The notes under the pieces were generated by a model. The model saw only the letters and a program-made list of their open reading frames with translations, searched no databases and had not been told where the DNA came from. The translations under genes and the position numbers were made by a program. A stretch of 64,000 nucleotides of DNA from Arthrobacter sp. B2a2-09 (GTDB lineage Bacteria; Actinomycetota; Actinomycetes; Actinomycetales; Micrococcaceae), in the NCBI RefSeq assembly GCF_027587375.1, contig NZ_JAMXIC010000010.1:62001-126000 (forward strand), given 5' to 3'. Position 1 is the first letter of the stretch, and the number at the start of each line of letters is the position of its first letter. Shown here piece by piece: positions 31,892-40,278 of this stretch.

Positions 31892-32602
31892 ATGCCATCC
31901 CATGACCCCATTGATGTCTGGCGGCGGCCGGAGCGTTCCGGTGTGGGGCCGAAACCGGAGCACTCGCGCGGGGGGATTGCTGCGGCAGCGATCGATATCG
32001 CCGACCGGGACGGCCTGGCGGCGGTGTCCATCCGGCGAGTGGCTGCCGGTGTTGGGGCCGGCGCAGCGTCCCTGTACAGGTATCTGAGATCCCACGACGA
32101 GCTCCTCGAACTCATGGTCGACACGGTCAGTGGTGAATATGACCTCGGCCCTTCCGATAAACCATCGCGGATCCAGCTGCTGAACTTGGCACAGCAAGGC
32201 CGGGCCATCATGCGCCGGCACCCATGGCTTGCTCCGCTACTGCTGACCAGGCCCTCGATGGGACCCAACTCGCTGCGCTATTTGGAGCGGGCCTTGTCCG
32301 CCCTCGAAACTGTGGACCTGCCCGGCGCCGCCAAACTGCAGACGGTAGCCATGATGACGGCCATCACTTCCGCCTTCGTACAGAATGAGCTGGCTTCAGC
32401 CGCGCATTCCGAGACTCGCGACGGTGAGGTACCTGCTCGGTTGCAGTACCTCTCCGAGCTCGTACTGTCGGGGGATTATCCGCTGCTGGCTGGTGCGCTC
32501 ACCGGGCAGCACGAACCCGGGAGACCGGAAGAAGTATTCTCGAGCGTCATCACCAATTACCTGGCGGGAGCGGGGCTCCCGGCCGCCGCCGGTTCCGCGT
32601 GA
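31892..32602 (+). CDS. TetR/AcrR family regulator
   Basis: A 236-residue regulator. The HTH lies at about 35-60 (IDIADRDGLAAVSIRRVAAGVGAGAASLYRYLRSHDELLELMVD). The C-terminus fits the TetR_C_11-type ligand domain. Upstream of it is a 7-bp-arm palindrome. It is divergent from the glycosyltransferase, hence probably its repressor. The ATG is preceded by AAAGGCGGAG. The ligand is unknown. Confidence 0.82.
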   Translation: MPSHDPIDVWRRPERSGVGPKPEHSRGGIAAAAIDIADRDGLAAVSIRRVAAGVGAGAASLYRYLRSHDELLELMVDTVSGEYDLGPSDKPSRIQLLNLAQQGRAIMRRHPWLAPLLLTRPSMGPNSLRYLERALSALETVDLPGAAKLQTVAMMTAITSAFVQNELASAAHSETRDGEVPARLQYLSELVLSGDYPLLAGALTGQHEPGRPEEVFSSVITNYLAGAGLPAAAGSA

Positions 32603-32646
32603 GGGCATGGCCCGGCCAGTGATGATCACGATGTTGGCAAGTTGTG

Positions 32647-32663
32647 GAAATTGTTGCAAATTC
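32647..32663. promoter_or_regulatory. Putative DeoR operator upstream of the DeoR gene
   Basis: GAAATTG-TTG-CAAATTC is a near-perfect dyad. It contains AATTGTTGCAA, whose exact reverse complement TTGCAACAATT recurs at 33742-33752 before the permease operon. The shared 11-mer in two promoters flanking one regulator is the main evidence. Confidence 0.5.
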
Positions 32664-32704
32664 GTATGATACACACAGAATTGCATCCTGCATGAGTGAA
32701 GGCG

Positions 32705-33511
32705 ATGGGTAGTCCAATGAAGCAGCCGCCCGAGGTCAGGCGCCGAAGAATCCTGGAACTCGTCAGCGAAGGGGATTTCCTGAGGCCCGCCGACATTGCA
32801 TCCATGATGTCTGTCTCCGGAGAAACCGTACGCAGGGATCTTATGGCCTTGGAGAGGTCCGGGGAGCTCAAACGCATCCACGGCGGAGCGATGCCCCCTG
32901 TCAAGGTGACTGATAGCGAACCCGACAGGGCCAACCGCTCCATGGAAAACCCGCAAGAGAAGGACGAGATCGGGGCCGCCGCCGCCGCGCTGATCGGTGA
33001 TACCGACACAATCTTTCTCGATGTCGGTACCACTGTGGAAGCTACGGCAAGGGCACTGCCCCCGACATTCCACGGCATAGTCATCACCAATAGCCTGGTG
33101 GTGGGATCCATCCTTAGTGACCGTCCGGATGTGGAACTGTACGTGCTTGGCGGTCGCGTCCGAGCCGGCGAAATGACCACATACGGCCCCGATGCCCTTG
33201 CCCAGGTCCGAAGCTTCAACGCGAACTGGGCCTTTCTTGGCGCTGGGGGAGTGGATGTCCGGGCGGGCCTGACGGATTATTCATCTGAGGATGTGGCAAT
33301 CAAGCAACTGATGATTGAGAAGTCTGCGAAGACTTACATCCTGGCGGTTGGTGACAAGCTGGGACGCATTGCTGTCCGCCATGTCTGCGATCTGGACGAT
33401 ATCAGAGGGGTAATCACTGACAGCAAGGCTAGTAGTGCCCGAATCAACTCCCTGAAGGACGCAGGCATCGAAGTCGTCCAGGGCGGGAACCCGAGTGAGG
33501 CGTCCAGCTAG
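32705..33511 (+). CDS. DeoR/GlpR-family transcriptional regulator
   Basis: A 268-residue regulator. The winged HTH has VRRRRILELVSEGDFLRPADIASMMSVSGETVRRDLMALERSGELKRIHGGAM, and the C-terminal sugar-phosphate-sensing domain follows (DTIFLDVGTTVEATARALP, ITNSLVVGSIL, VLGGRVRAGEM). DeoR/GlpR proteins respond to phosphorylated sugars or polyols, which fits the neighbouring kinase and dehydrogenase operon. The start could be GTG 32696, ATG 32705 or ATG 32717; ATG 32705 is a compromise. It is separated from the operon by a terminator and a long promoter region. Confidence 0.85.
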   Translation: MGSPMKQPPEVRRRRILELVSEGDFLRPADIASMMSVSGETVRRDLMALERSGELKRIHGGAMPPVKVTDSEPDRANRSMENPQEKDEIGAAAAALIGDTDTIFLDVGTTVEATARALPPTFHGIVITNSLVVGSILSDRPDVELYVLGGRVRAGEMTTYGPDALAQVRSFNANWAFLGAGGVDVRAGLTDYSSEDVAIKQLMIEKSAKTYILAVGDKLGRIAVRHVCDLDDIRGVITDSKASSARINSLKDAGIEVVQGGNPSEASS

Positions 33512-33534
33512 ACTCCCGCCGGCACCGCACGACT

Positions 33535-33566
33535 CAGATACCCCGCACGAAAGTGCGGGGTATCTG
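33535..33566 (+). terminator. Terminator after the DeoR gene
   Basis: Perfect 14-bp arms (CAGATACCCCGCAC / complement) around a GAAA tetraloop, 24 nt after the DeoR stop. No long T-run follows. Confidence 0.65.
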
Positions 33567-33999
33567 CATTTAAGCCGGCCAGCACCGTCCGCCTGGAAGG
33601 GACGGAAGCCTCCGGGGACCTTGTGATTGCGCTCCCGGGCCGGGCTTCTGAGGCTGATCGTGGAATTATGTGGACATGTGTTTGACCGATTCCCGCCACC
33701 GATCGCCGTCAAACCAAGGAGAAACTGAGCAATTGTGACGCTTGCAACAATTACCCCTTGACGTCCAAGCCTCACAGATCCATACTTTTCCTTATGAATC
33801 CTCATAAATCCACAAAACGGATCGATGCGATTCCAACGCACGTGGCTCCTAGCGCCCCGTAGGCCTTATCCGGCCGCTGTCATGTCGCCATGAACATGAG
33901 GCACCACGGAACAACCAATTCCAACGAACCAACACCCCGCGCCCGGCCTACCCCAGCAACGACGCTCCGACGGGCATTCATCGAAGGACACTCGCTCCA
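33567..33999. promoter_or_regulatory. Promoter/operator region of the permease-kinase operon
   Basis: About 430 bp without a gene. It holds an AATTGT-N10-ACAATT dyad (33731-33752) whose right half contains TTGCAACAATT (33742-33752), the inverted copy of the element before the DeoR gene, and a perfect TTATGA-ATCC-TCATAA palindrome (33792-33807). These are likely DeoR-family and second-regulator sites respectively. From 33810 to 33999 nothing further was recognised. Confidence 0.5.
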
Positions 34000-35535
34000 A
34001 TGACACACAACCCTCCACCGGCAGGCAGTACCGTGCCGGGCACGGACACAGACGTTGAAGAGTACGGTTACAAGCAGGAAATGAAGCGCGGAACGGGCAG
34101 ATTCGCCTCTTTTGCCGTCGCTTTCGCGTTCGTTTCCATCGCCACGGGCATCTTCACTACCTATGGCGCAGTTCTCAACAGCTCCGGGCCGGCTGGCATC
34201 TGGACCTGGCCGATTGTCACGGTCGGTCAACTCATGGTCGCTCTCATTTTCGGCTCGTTGGCCGCCCGCATCCCGGTGACCGGCTACTCCTACCAGTGGA
34301 TGTCGCGCTTGGCCAACCCGGTACTGGGCTGGATCATGGGCTGGATCTCCTTCACGTTCCTCGCAATCGTGGTGGTCGCAGTCGACTACACCATTGCATC
34401 AACGGTCCTGCCTGTTCTTCTCGGCTACGAGGGAACCCCTGCGAACGCCTGGCTGATCACCAGCATCGTGCTGGCTTTGCAGGCCCTGTTGGTTGCCTTT
34501 TCCACCCGCTGGACAGAGCGGGTGAACAACTTCGCCGTCTCAGCCGAACTCATCGGCATGATCCTGCTCGTCGTGCTGCTCATCGTCGTCGGCGCAGTCG
34601 CCAAGGAGCTGAACGTGGGCAATCTGTTCTCCACGGGCTCCCTCCCCGCGCAGGATTACTTCAGCGTCGGCTCGTTGCTCCACGTCGGGCCTTGGATGAT
34701 GGGGACTTTGCTGGGCGCGTTCACGATCGTGGGATTCGAATCCGCAGCTAACCTCGCCGAAGAAACCAAAGACCCTGCCAGGGTTGTGCCTCGTGCCATG
34801 TGGCAAGCAGTCCTCGCATCCGGCGTCCTGGGCTTCTTCTTCCTCCTGGCCATCACCATGCTGGCAGGCGATCCCGCGACCCTGGCCGGGTCCGGAACTC
34901 CCGTAGCCGACGTCATCAACCGTGTTCTCGGGCCGGTCGTGGGCACCGCGCTGCTCGTCATGGTCGTCATCGCAATCTTTGCCTGCGGCATGGTGATCCT
35001 CATGACCGGAGTCCGGCTCGTTTGGGCAATGTCCCGCGACGACCGATTCCCAGGCCACGCCGTCTGGCGCAAGGTCTCGCCGCGCTTCGGAACCCCCACG
35101 GCGGCAACCGGGCTCATGTTTGTCCTTGGTGAGCTGATCCTCGGCCTCTTCGCCTTCCAGACCGATGCACTCTTCAGCCTCTTTGGTGCCGCCACACTGC
35201 TGCCCGCGGTCATCTACGCTTCCACGGTCCTGCTGTATATCCTCAAGCGCAAGAGCCTTCCGCCAAGCAAGGGATTCACCTTGGGCAAGTTCGAGGTACC
35301 CGTCATCATCCTCGCCGCTGTGTGGCTGATCTTCATGCTGTCTATTTTCAGGGACGCATCCTTCATCAACTCCTGGCTGTACGTGGCCATCATGGTCGCA
35401 ATCGGCGCTGTCTACCTGGTCTTCCTGCTGATCCGCCGCGGAGGTCCGTCCGGACTCGCCATGCCCGATCTGCACTCGATCGATGCCGAGCTGGATGCCG
35501 ACGCCAAACACTCCGAAAGGGCGCAGGGCAAGTGA
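34000..35535 (+). CDS. APC family amino-acid/amine permease
   Basis: A 511-residue transporter with about twelve helices. The cytoplasmic N-terminus is followed by AFAFVSIATGIFTTYGAVLNSSGPAG, the APC helix-1 substrate region, and VGFESAANLAEETKDPARVVPRAM near 245-268 is the family motif of helix 6 and loop. Known relatives move amino acids, GABA, ethanolamine or other amines, not sugars or polyols. It is first gene of the operon with FGGY kinase, two FAD dehydrogenases and a Rid protein, so the imported compound is inferred to be an amine-bearing alcohol. Confidence 0.85.
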   Translation: MTHNPPPAGSTVPGTDTDVEEYGYKQEMKRGTGRFASFAVAFAFVSIATGIFTTYGAVLNSSGPAGIWTWPIVTVGQLMVALIFGSLAARIPVTGYSYQWMSRLANPVLGWIMGWISFTFLAIVVVAVDYTIASTVLPVLLGYEGTPANAWLITSIVLALQALLVAFSTRWTERVNNFAVSAELIGMILLVVLLIVVGAVAKELNVGNLFSTGSLPAQDYFSVGSLLHVGPWMMGTLLGAFTIVGFESAANLAEETKDPARVVPRAMWQAVLASGVLGFFFLLAITMLAGDPATLAGSGTPVADVINRVLGPVVGTALLVMVVIAIFACGMVILMTGVRLVWAMSRDDRFPGHAVWRKVSPRFGTPTAATGLMFVLGELILGLFAFQTDALFSLFGAATLLPAVIYASTVLLYILKRKSLPPSKGFTLGKFEVPVIILAAVWLIFMLSIFRDASFINSWLYVAIMVAIGAVYLVFLLIRRGGPSGLAMPDLHSIDAELDADAKHSERAQGK

Positions 35536-36947
35536 CCACCGTTCTATCCATCGACCAGGGCACGTCCGGAACCAAGGCCGTCGTCGTCGACGGCAGCGGC
35601 AAAATCCTGGGCCTGGCCGAGCAAACAGTCCGGCCACACTACCTGCCCGGCAGCGGCGTCGAGCAGGACCCGCAGGAACTGCTCGACTCCGTTCTCGAAA
35701 CCGGAAGGGCCGCCGTCGCGCAATCCGGCGCATTGATCGATATCGTCACCATCGCCAACCAAGGGGAAACCGTGCTGGCCTGGGACCCTGCGACCGGCAA
35801 GCCCCTATCCAACATGATCGTGTGGCAGGACCGGCGCGCCGAAAGCATCTGCGCCGGCCTTGCAGAACATCGGGATGAATTCGCAAGCCGCACGGGACTT
35901 ATCCTCGACCCGTACTTCTCCGCCCCCAAGCAGGCCTGGATCCGGAAAAATGTCACCCGGGATGGTGTGGTCACAACCTCCGACAGTTGGCTCGTCCATC
36001 ACCTGACCGGAGAATTCGTCACTGACGTGAGCACCGCCAGCCGGTCCCTGACCACCGACCTGGACAGCACGGAATGGGACCGCGAACTGCTGGATCTGTT
36101 CGAACTCGGCGACGAACCGCTCCCCAAGATTCTGCCGTCCGACGCGATCGCGGGCTCAACGAGTGCCTTCGGCGGGCTCATGGCCGTCGGTGGCCTTATT
36201 GTGGACCAACAAGCGGCCCTCCTGGCCGAGAACTGCCTCGAAGCCGGCGAAGCGAAGTGCACCTTCGGCACGGGGGCGTTCCTGCTGGCCAACACCGGAA
36301 CATCGGCAACTCGCTCAACGGCCGGACTCGCCGCATCGGTTGCCTGGACTGTCAAAGACAAGCCCACCTACTGCTTTGATGGGCAGGTGTATACGGCGGC
36401 CTCCGCCGTCAGGTGGCTCCAAGGAATGGGCTTCATCAAGTCAGCTTCCGAGCTCGACGTCGTAGCCGCCACCGACTCCGGCGGGGTGCTCAGCGTCCCT
36501 GCTTTCGCGGGCCTGGCTGCGCCGTGGTGGAGCCCGGAGGCCAAAGCATCCCTCACGGGAATGACTCTCTCCACCGGACCGGAACACATCGTGCTCGCCG
36601 TCTTGCAGGGTATCGCCGCACAGGTCGCAGAGCTGGGCTCCCTCGTCGCTTCAGACATCGGCCATCCGCTCCAGCGGCTGCGGGCAGACGGCGGGCTGAC
36701 GCAAAGCCGGGTTCTGATGCAGGCCGTCGCCGATCTCATGCAGATAGAAATCGACGTGTATCCCTCCCAGCACGCTACGCCCCTGGGCGCGGCGGCCCTG
36801 GCCAGAGTGGCCCTTGAACCGTCCCGCACACTCCAGGACGCCGTCGTTCCCTGGAGCCCCAGCACTGTCTATGAACCGAAGTGGTCGGCAGACCAAGCAG
36901 CCGAGTTCCGCGCGCGGTGGGCAACCGCCGTCGAGGCAACCCGGTGA
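35532..36947 (+). CDS. FGGY-family carbohydrate/glycerol-type kinase
   Basis: A 471-residue kinase of the FGGY (glycerol/xylulose/erythritol) family. N-terminal phosphate-binding motif SIDQGTSGTKAVVVD (about 6-20) with the catalytic acidic residue region VWQDRRAESI near 97-106, Asp in LIVDQQAALLAENCLEAGEAKCTFGTGAFLLAN (about 221-254), and the C-terminal RADGGLTQSRVLMQAVADLMQIEIDVYP (about 384-411). Transfers ATP phosphate to a hydroxyl of the imported substrate. The GTG start overlaps the permease stop (GTGA). Length is slightly below the 500-residue average. Substrate not determinable. Confidence 0.87.
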   Translation: MTTVLSIDQGTSGTKAVVVDGSGKILGLAEQTVRPHYLPGSGVEQDPQELLDSVLETGRAAVAQSGALIDIVTIANQGETVLAWDPATGKPLSNMIVWQDRRAESICAGLAEHRDEFASRTGLILDPYFSAPKQAWIRKNVTRDGVVTTSDSWLVHHLTGEFVTDVSTASRSLTTDLDSTEWDRELLDLFELGDEPLPKILPSDAIAGSTSAFGGLMAVGGLIVDQQAALLAENCLEAGEAKCTFGTGAFLLANTGTSATRSTAGLAASVAWTVKDKPTYCFDGQVYTAASAVRWLQGMGFIKSASELDVVAATDSGGVLSVPAFAGLAAPWWSPEAKASLTGMTLSTGPEHIVLAVLQGIAAQVAELGSLVASDIGHPLQRLRADGGLTQSRVLMQAVADLMQIEIDVYPSQHATPLGAAALARVALEPSRTLQDAVVPWSPSTVYEPKWSADQAAEFRARWATAVEATR

Positions 36948-36964
36948 CGAAGGAGAACACCCAA

Positions 36965-38413
36965 ATGAGCAACACCCAGAACAAAACCTACGATGTAGCC
37001 GTGATCGGCGCTGGCATTGTGGGCTCGGCCATCGCGCGGAAACTGGCCGGGTACCGGCTTAGCGTCGCGCTCCTCGATGCGCGCGAGGACGTAGGGGACG
37101 GGACGAGTAAAGCCAACACCGCGATCCTGCACACAGGATTCGACGCAAAGCCCGGAACTCTTGAGTCGAAGATGGTGCGCGAGGGCTACCACTTGCTCTC
37201 TGAGTACGCCAAGCAGACGGGAATTCCGGTCGAACACACCGGCGCCATCCTTGTGGCGTGGGATGACGAGCAGCGGGACGCCCTGCCCGGCCTGAAGGAA
37301 AAGGCCGAGCAAAATGGATACGCCAAGACCGAGATCATCGACGCGGCGGAAATCTACCGGCTTCTGCCCCATCTGGGCGAGGGCGCCCTGGCCGGGCTCT
37401 CCGTCCCGGACGAGTCCATTATCTGCACCTGGACCACCAACCTTGCCCTGGCCACCGAGGCTGTCCAGCGCGGAACGGAGCTCCTGCTCCGACGCCGCGT
37501 TGCCAGCATCGACCGGGTCGACGGCGTCACGAACCTTTACACAAGCATCGATCGGATCAGCGCCCGATGGGTCATCAACGCCGCCGGGCTGGGCGGAGAC
37601 ACGATCGACCAGCTGTTCGGCTATGACCGGATCCACCTGACCCCCCGTCGCGGCGAGCTGCTTGTGTACGACAAGCAAGCACGGCCCCTCGTGGACAAAA
37701 TCGTTCTGCCGGTGCCGACCGCACTGGGCAAGGGTGTGCTGGTCAGCCCCACCATTTACGGCAACGTGATGCTGGGCCCCACCGCTGAAGACCTCAAGGA
37801 CCGAACCGACACGGGAACGTCCGAGAGCGGTTTCGCCTTCCTGAGGGGCAAGGGCGAGAAGATCATGCCCAAACTCCTGGAAGAAGAGGTAACGGCCACC
37901 TACGCTGGACTGCGCGCAGCCAGCGACTATCCCGACTACCTCATCGAAGTCGACACGGAACAGCAGTACGTGATCGCCGGCGGCATCCGCTCCACCGGCT
38001 TGACCTCCGGTATCGCCGTAGCCGAATACGTCGACGAACTCCTTAGGGCATCGGGCGCCATCCAGCTGGTCGAGCGCGACAACCTGCCCGAACCACCGCA
38101 CATGCCCAACATCGGCGAAGCTTTCCTCCGCCCTTACCAAGATGCAGCGAGGATCGCTGAAGACCCCGCGTACGGGAAGATCGTGTGCTTCTGCGAACGT
38201 GTCACCGCCGGTGAAATCCGCGATACGTTCAGTTCCCCGATCCCGCCGTGCACACTGGACGGGTTGCGCCGCCGGACCCGCGCCCAGAACGGCCGGTGCC
38301 AGGGCTTTTTCTGCGGGGCGGAAGTAAACGAGCTTCTCGAATCCCGCGGTAAGAGCGTCAACGTCCCAGCTGATCCGAACGCAAACGTTGCCAGCGTGGA
38401 GGTCACCAAGTGA
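36965..38413 (+). CDS. GlpA-like FAD dehydrogenase with C-terminal BFD-type [2Fe-2S] domain
   Basis: A 482-residue flavoprotein. The N-terminal FAD Rossmann motif is VAVIGAGIVGSAIARKLAGYRLSVALLD (about 11-38), with a DAO-type substrate domain following (NTAILHTGFD at 55-64, INAAGLGGD near 202). The C-terminus has the BFD cluster ligands Cys408-x-Cys410 and Cys445-x4-Cys450, so it is like archaeal/bacterial GlpA with an added [2Fe-2S] or electron-transfer module. Oxidises a polyol-phosphate-like substrate (inference from the FGGY kinase neighbour). It starts ATG 36965 after AAGGAG; its last bases overlap the next gene as GTGA. Confidence 0.85.
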   Translation: MSNTQNKTYDVAVIGAGIVGSAIARKLAGYRLSVALLDAREDVGDGTSKANTAILHTGFDAKPGTLESKMVREGYHLLSEYAKQTGIPVEHTGAILVAWDDEQRDALPGLKEKAEQNGYAKTEIIDAAEIYRLLPHLGEGALAGLSVPDESIICTWTTNLALATEAVQRGTELLLRRRVASIDRVDGVTNLYTSIDRISARWVINAAGLGGDTIDQLFGYDRIHLTPRRGELLVYDKQARPLVDKIVLPVPTALGKGVLVSPTIYGNVMLGPTAEDLKDRTDTGTSESGFAFLRGKGEKIMPKLLEEEVTATYAGLRAASDYPDYLIEVDTEQQYVIAGGIRSTGLTSGIAVAEYVDELLRASGAIQLVERDNLPEPPHMPNIGEAFLRPYQDAARIAEDPAYGKIVCFCERVTAGEIRDTFSSPIPPCTLDGLRRRTRAQNGRCQGFFCGAEVNELLESRGKSVNVPADPNANVASVEVTK

Positions 38414-39666
38414 GCACGAACGGCACGGTCCTGACCCCGACCGTCCTGATCATCGGCGCCGGACCGTCCGGCCTGCGCGCCGCAGCCGAATTGGCTCCGC
38501 GTGTGAGCGGCGAAGTCCTCGTCCTCGAACGGGAAAGTGTCGCTGGCGGCATCCCGCGGCACAGCGACCACCCCGGCTACGGAATCCGTGACATGGGCAA
38601 GTTCATCGACGGGCCCAGATACGCCCGTATTCTGCGGGAGCAGGCAACCGCTGCCGGTGCGAAGATCCTCACCAACGCCACGGTCACCGACTGGGCAGGA
38701 GAGCGTTCCGTCAACGTCACGATGCCCGACGGTCGAGTGCGCGTCGACGCAAGGGTGATCATTCTCGCCACCGGCGCCAGGGAACGGCCCCGCCCTGCCC
38801 GGCTCATTCCAGGAGACCGTGGCAAAGGCATTTACACCACCGGGCACCTGCAGAACATCATCCACCTCAAGCACGGCAAGGTGGGCAAACGGGCTGTTAT
38901 CGTCGGTGCCGAACTGGTCAGCTGGTCAGCTGCCATGAGCCTTAAGCACGTCAAGTGCAAGACAGTCCTGATGACCACCGAATACCCGAAGGCGGACGCC
39001 TACCGGCTATTCAGCGGACCCGGAAAGCTGTTCTTCGGCACCAAAGTGGCCACACGCACGAGGGTCACACGGATCATCGGAAAACCGAACGTCCAAGGTG
39101 TGGAGATCGAGAACATCGACACCGGCGAACGACGGATCGTCGACTGCGACACCGTCATCCTCACCGGCGACTGGATCCCGGACAACGAACTCGCCCGGGC
39201 GGCCGACGTCGACATCGACCCGGTGAGCAAATCACCCATCGTGGACGCGGCGCTGCGGACCAACAAATCCGGCATCTTTGCCATCGGCAACATGCTGCAC
39301 CCCGTGGATACCGCCGACGTAGCGGCACTCGACGGCGCTGCCGTGGCCGAGCACGTTGTGAGCTACCTCAGGGGCGATCGGCCGGCGGGAGCACCGCTAA
39401 GTCTCACGGCCGATGCCCCGTTCAGGTGGGTAGCGCCTGCCCTGCTGCGCCAGCACGATCCCGCGCCGCCCCGCCGTCGGCTTCTGCTCTGGAGCGATAC
39501 GTACGTCCCGTTCCCCGAAGTAGTCCTGCGCCAAAACGGCACCGTCATTGCCCGAAAGCGGCTTTGGTGGCCCGCAGCGCCCGGCCGGGTTTTCCGTGTC
39601 CCCTCCAGCCTGCTCAGCCAGATCAACTGGAACGACGGCGCCGTCACCATCGGCCTCGCCAAATGA
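38410..39666 (+). CDS. NAD(P)/FAD-dependent oxidoreductase (GlpB/HcnB-like partner)
   Basis: A 418-residue two-dinucleotide-binding oxidoreductase. FAD motif VLIIGAGPSGLRAAAELAPRVSGEVLVLE (about 12-40), ARVIILATGARERPRPARLIPG (about 115-136), and NAD-type motif RAVIVGAELVSWSAAM (about 163-178), where the GxGxxG motif is degenerate. Resembles HcnB/SoxA-type subunits which form multi-subunit amine/amino-acid dehydrogenases with BFD-containing partners. The GTG overlaps the preceding stop (GTGA). Likely forms a complex with the preceding protein, which brings the iron-sulfur domain. Confidence 0.8.
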   Translation: MSTNGTVLTPTVLIIGAGPSGLRAAAELAPRVSGEVLVLERESVAGGIPRHSDHPGYGIRDMGKFIDGPRYARILREQATAAGAKILTNATVTDWAGERSVNVTMPDGRVRVDARVIILATGARERPRPARLIPGDRGKGIYTTGHLQNIIHLKHGKVGKRAVIVGAELVSWSAAMSLKHVKCKTVLMTTEYPKADAYRLFSGPGKLFFGTKVATRTRVTRIIGKPNVQGVEIENIDTGERRIVDCDTVILTGDWIPDNELARAADVDIDPVSKSPIVDAALRTNKSGIFAIGNMLHPVDTADVAALDGAAVAEHVVSYLRGDRPAGAPLSLTADAPFRWVAPALLRQHDPAPPRRRLLLWSDTYVPFPEVVLRQNGTVIARKRLWWPAAPGRVFRVPSSLLSQINWNDGAVTIGLAK

Positions 39667-39695
39667 CAACAAAACCCTTCAACCAGGAGAAACAA

Positions 39696-40082
39696 ATGAA
39701 CCAGCGCCAGAACATCTCATCCGGATCCGCCCGCGAACCGATCCTCGGGTACTCCCGCGCGGTCCGCGTCGGAAACCAGATCGCCGTAGCCGGAACCACC
39801 GCCGGCTCCAGCAACGGCGCCGTCGGCGGAAACGATGCCGCCGCCCAGGCCCGCGAAATCTTCAACCGCATCGAGACCGCCCTCACCCAGGCCGGCGGCT
39901 CGTTCGCGGACGTCGTGCGCACCAGGGTCTATCTGACCAACATTGCAGACTTCGACGCCGTAGGCGCCGTCCACGGTGAAATCTTCGGCGACATCCGTCC
40001 CGTCACAGCTGTGGTTGAAGTCGGAGCGCTCGCCGCCGACGATCTGCTGGTCGAAGTCGAAGCCGACGCGATCCTGCAGTAA
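39696..40082 (+). CDS. Rid (YjgF/YER057c/UK114) family protein
   Basis: A 128-residue Rid-family trimer. YSRAVRVGNQIAVAGTTAG (about 19-37), DVVRTRVYLTNIADFDAVGAVHGEIFG (about 72-98) and RPVTAVVEVGALAADDLLVEVEADAIL (about 101-127) match the fold. RidA enzymes hydrolyse reactive enamines/imines using an Arg in a PAR motif; here the aligned position after RP is V-T, so the catalytic Arg appears missing and this is a Rid4-7-like member, function not known. ATG 39696 has AGGAG six bases before it; ATG 39663 would overlap the preceding stop (ATGA) as an alternative start. Confidence 0.82.
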   Translation: MNQRQNISSGSAREPILGYSRAVRVGNQIAVAGTTAGSSNGAVGGNDAAAQAREIFNRIETALTQAGGSFADVVRTRVYLTNIADFDAVGAVHGEIFGDIRPVTAVVEVGALAADDLLVEVEADAILQ

Positions 40083-40090
40083 CACTCGCC

Positions 40091-40114
40091 ACCGCCTCAC
40101 CGCCTCACCGCCTC
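40091..40114 (+). repeat. Three tandem ACCGCCTC units
   Basis: An 8-bp unit, ACCGCCTC, is repeated three times just after the Rid gene. Probably simple slippage. Confidence 0.6.
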
Positions 40115-40227
40115 GTCACGCTACGCAGCTTTTTGGCGCCCGGACTCCTCCCAAACCCCGGAATCCCGGGCTTGCGGTCCGTGGGGCGTCGAAAACCTGC
40201 TCTGCGTGACGCTCACCCCCGACGGCG

Positions 40228-40259
40228 GGGTGGCCGGCCGTCCTGGACGCCGGCCACCC
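40228..40259. terminator. Hairpin between convergent Rid and S53 peptidase genes
   Basis: GGGTGGCCGGC / GCCGGCCACCC, an 11-bp perfect stem with a 10-nt loop, located 20 bp from the S53 peptidase stop and 146 bp after the Rid stop. It probably serves both strands. Confidence 0.65.
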
Positions 40260-40278
40260 TTCAGGTATAACTGCACTT

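Noticed and set aside
34540..35733. 397-codon antisense ORF over the APC permease
   Set aside because: Composition (Asp/Glu/Gln/Arg/His-rich) is what results from reading membrane-protein codons backwards. No start with ribosome site and no domain.
36869..38140. 423-codon antisense ORF over the GlpA-like gene
   Set aside because: Shadow of a GC-rich gene, and the sense strand encodes intact FAD and BFD motifs.
38955..39695. Long N-terminal extension of the Rid gene
   Set aside because: Overlaps the preceding oxidoreductase in another frame and is Arg/His/Pro-rich; Rid proteins are about 130 residues, matching ATG 39696.
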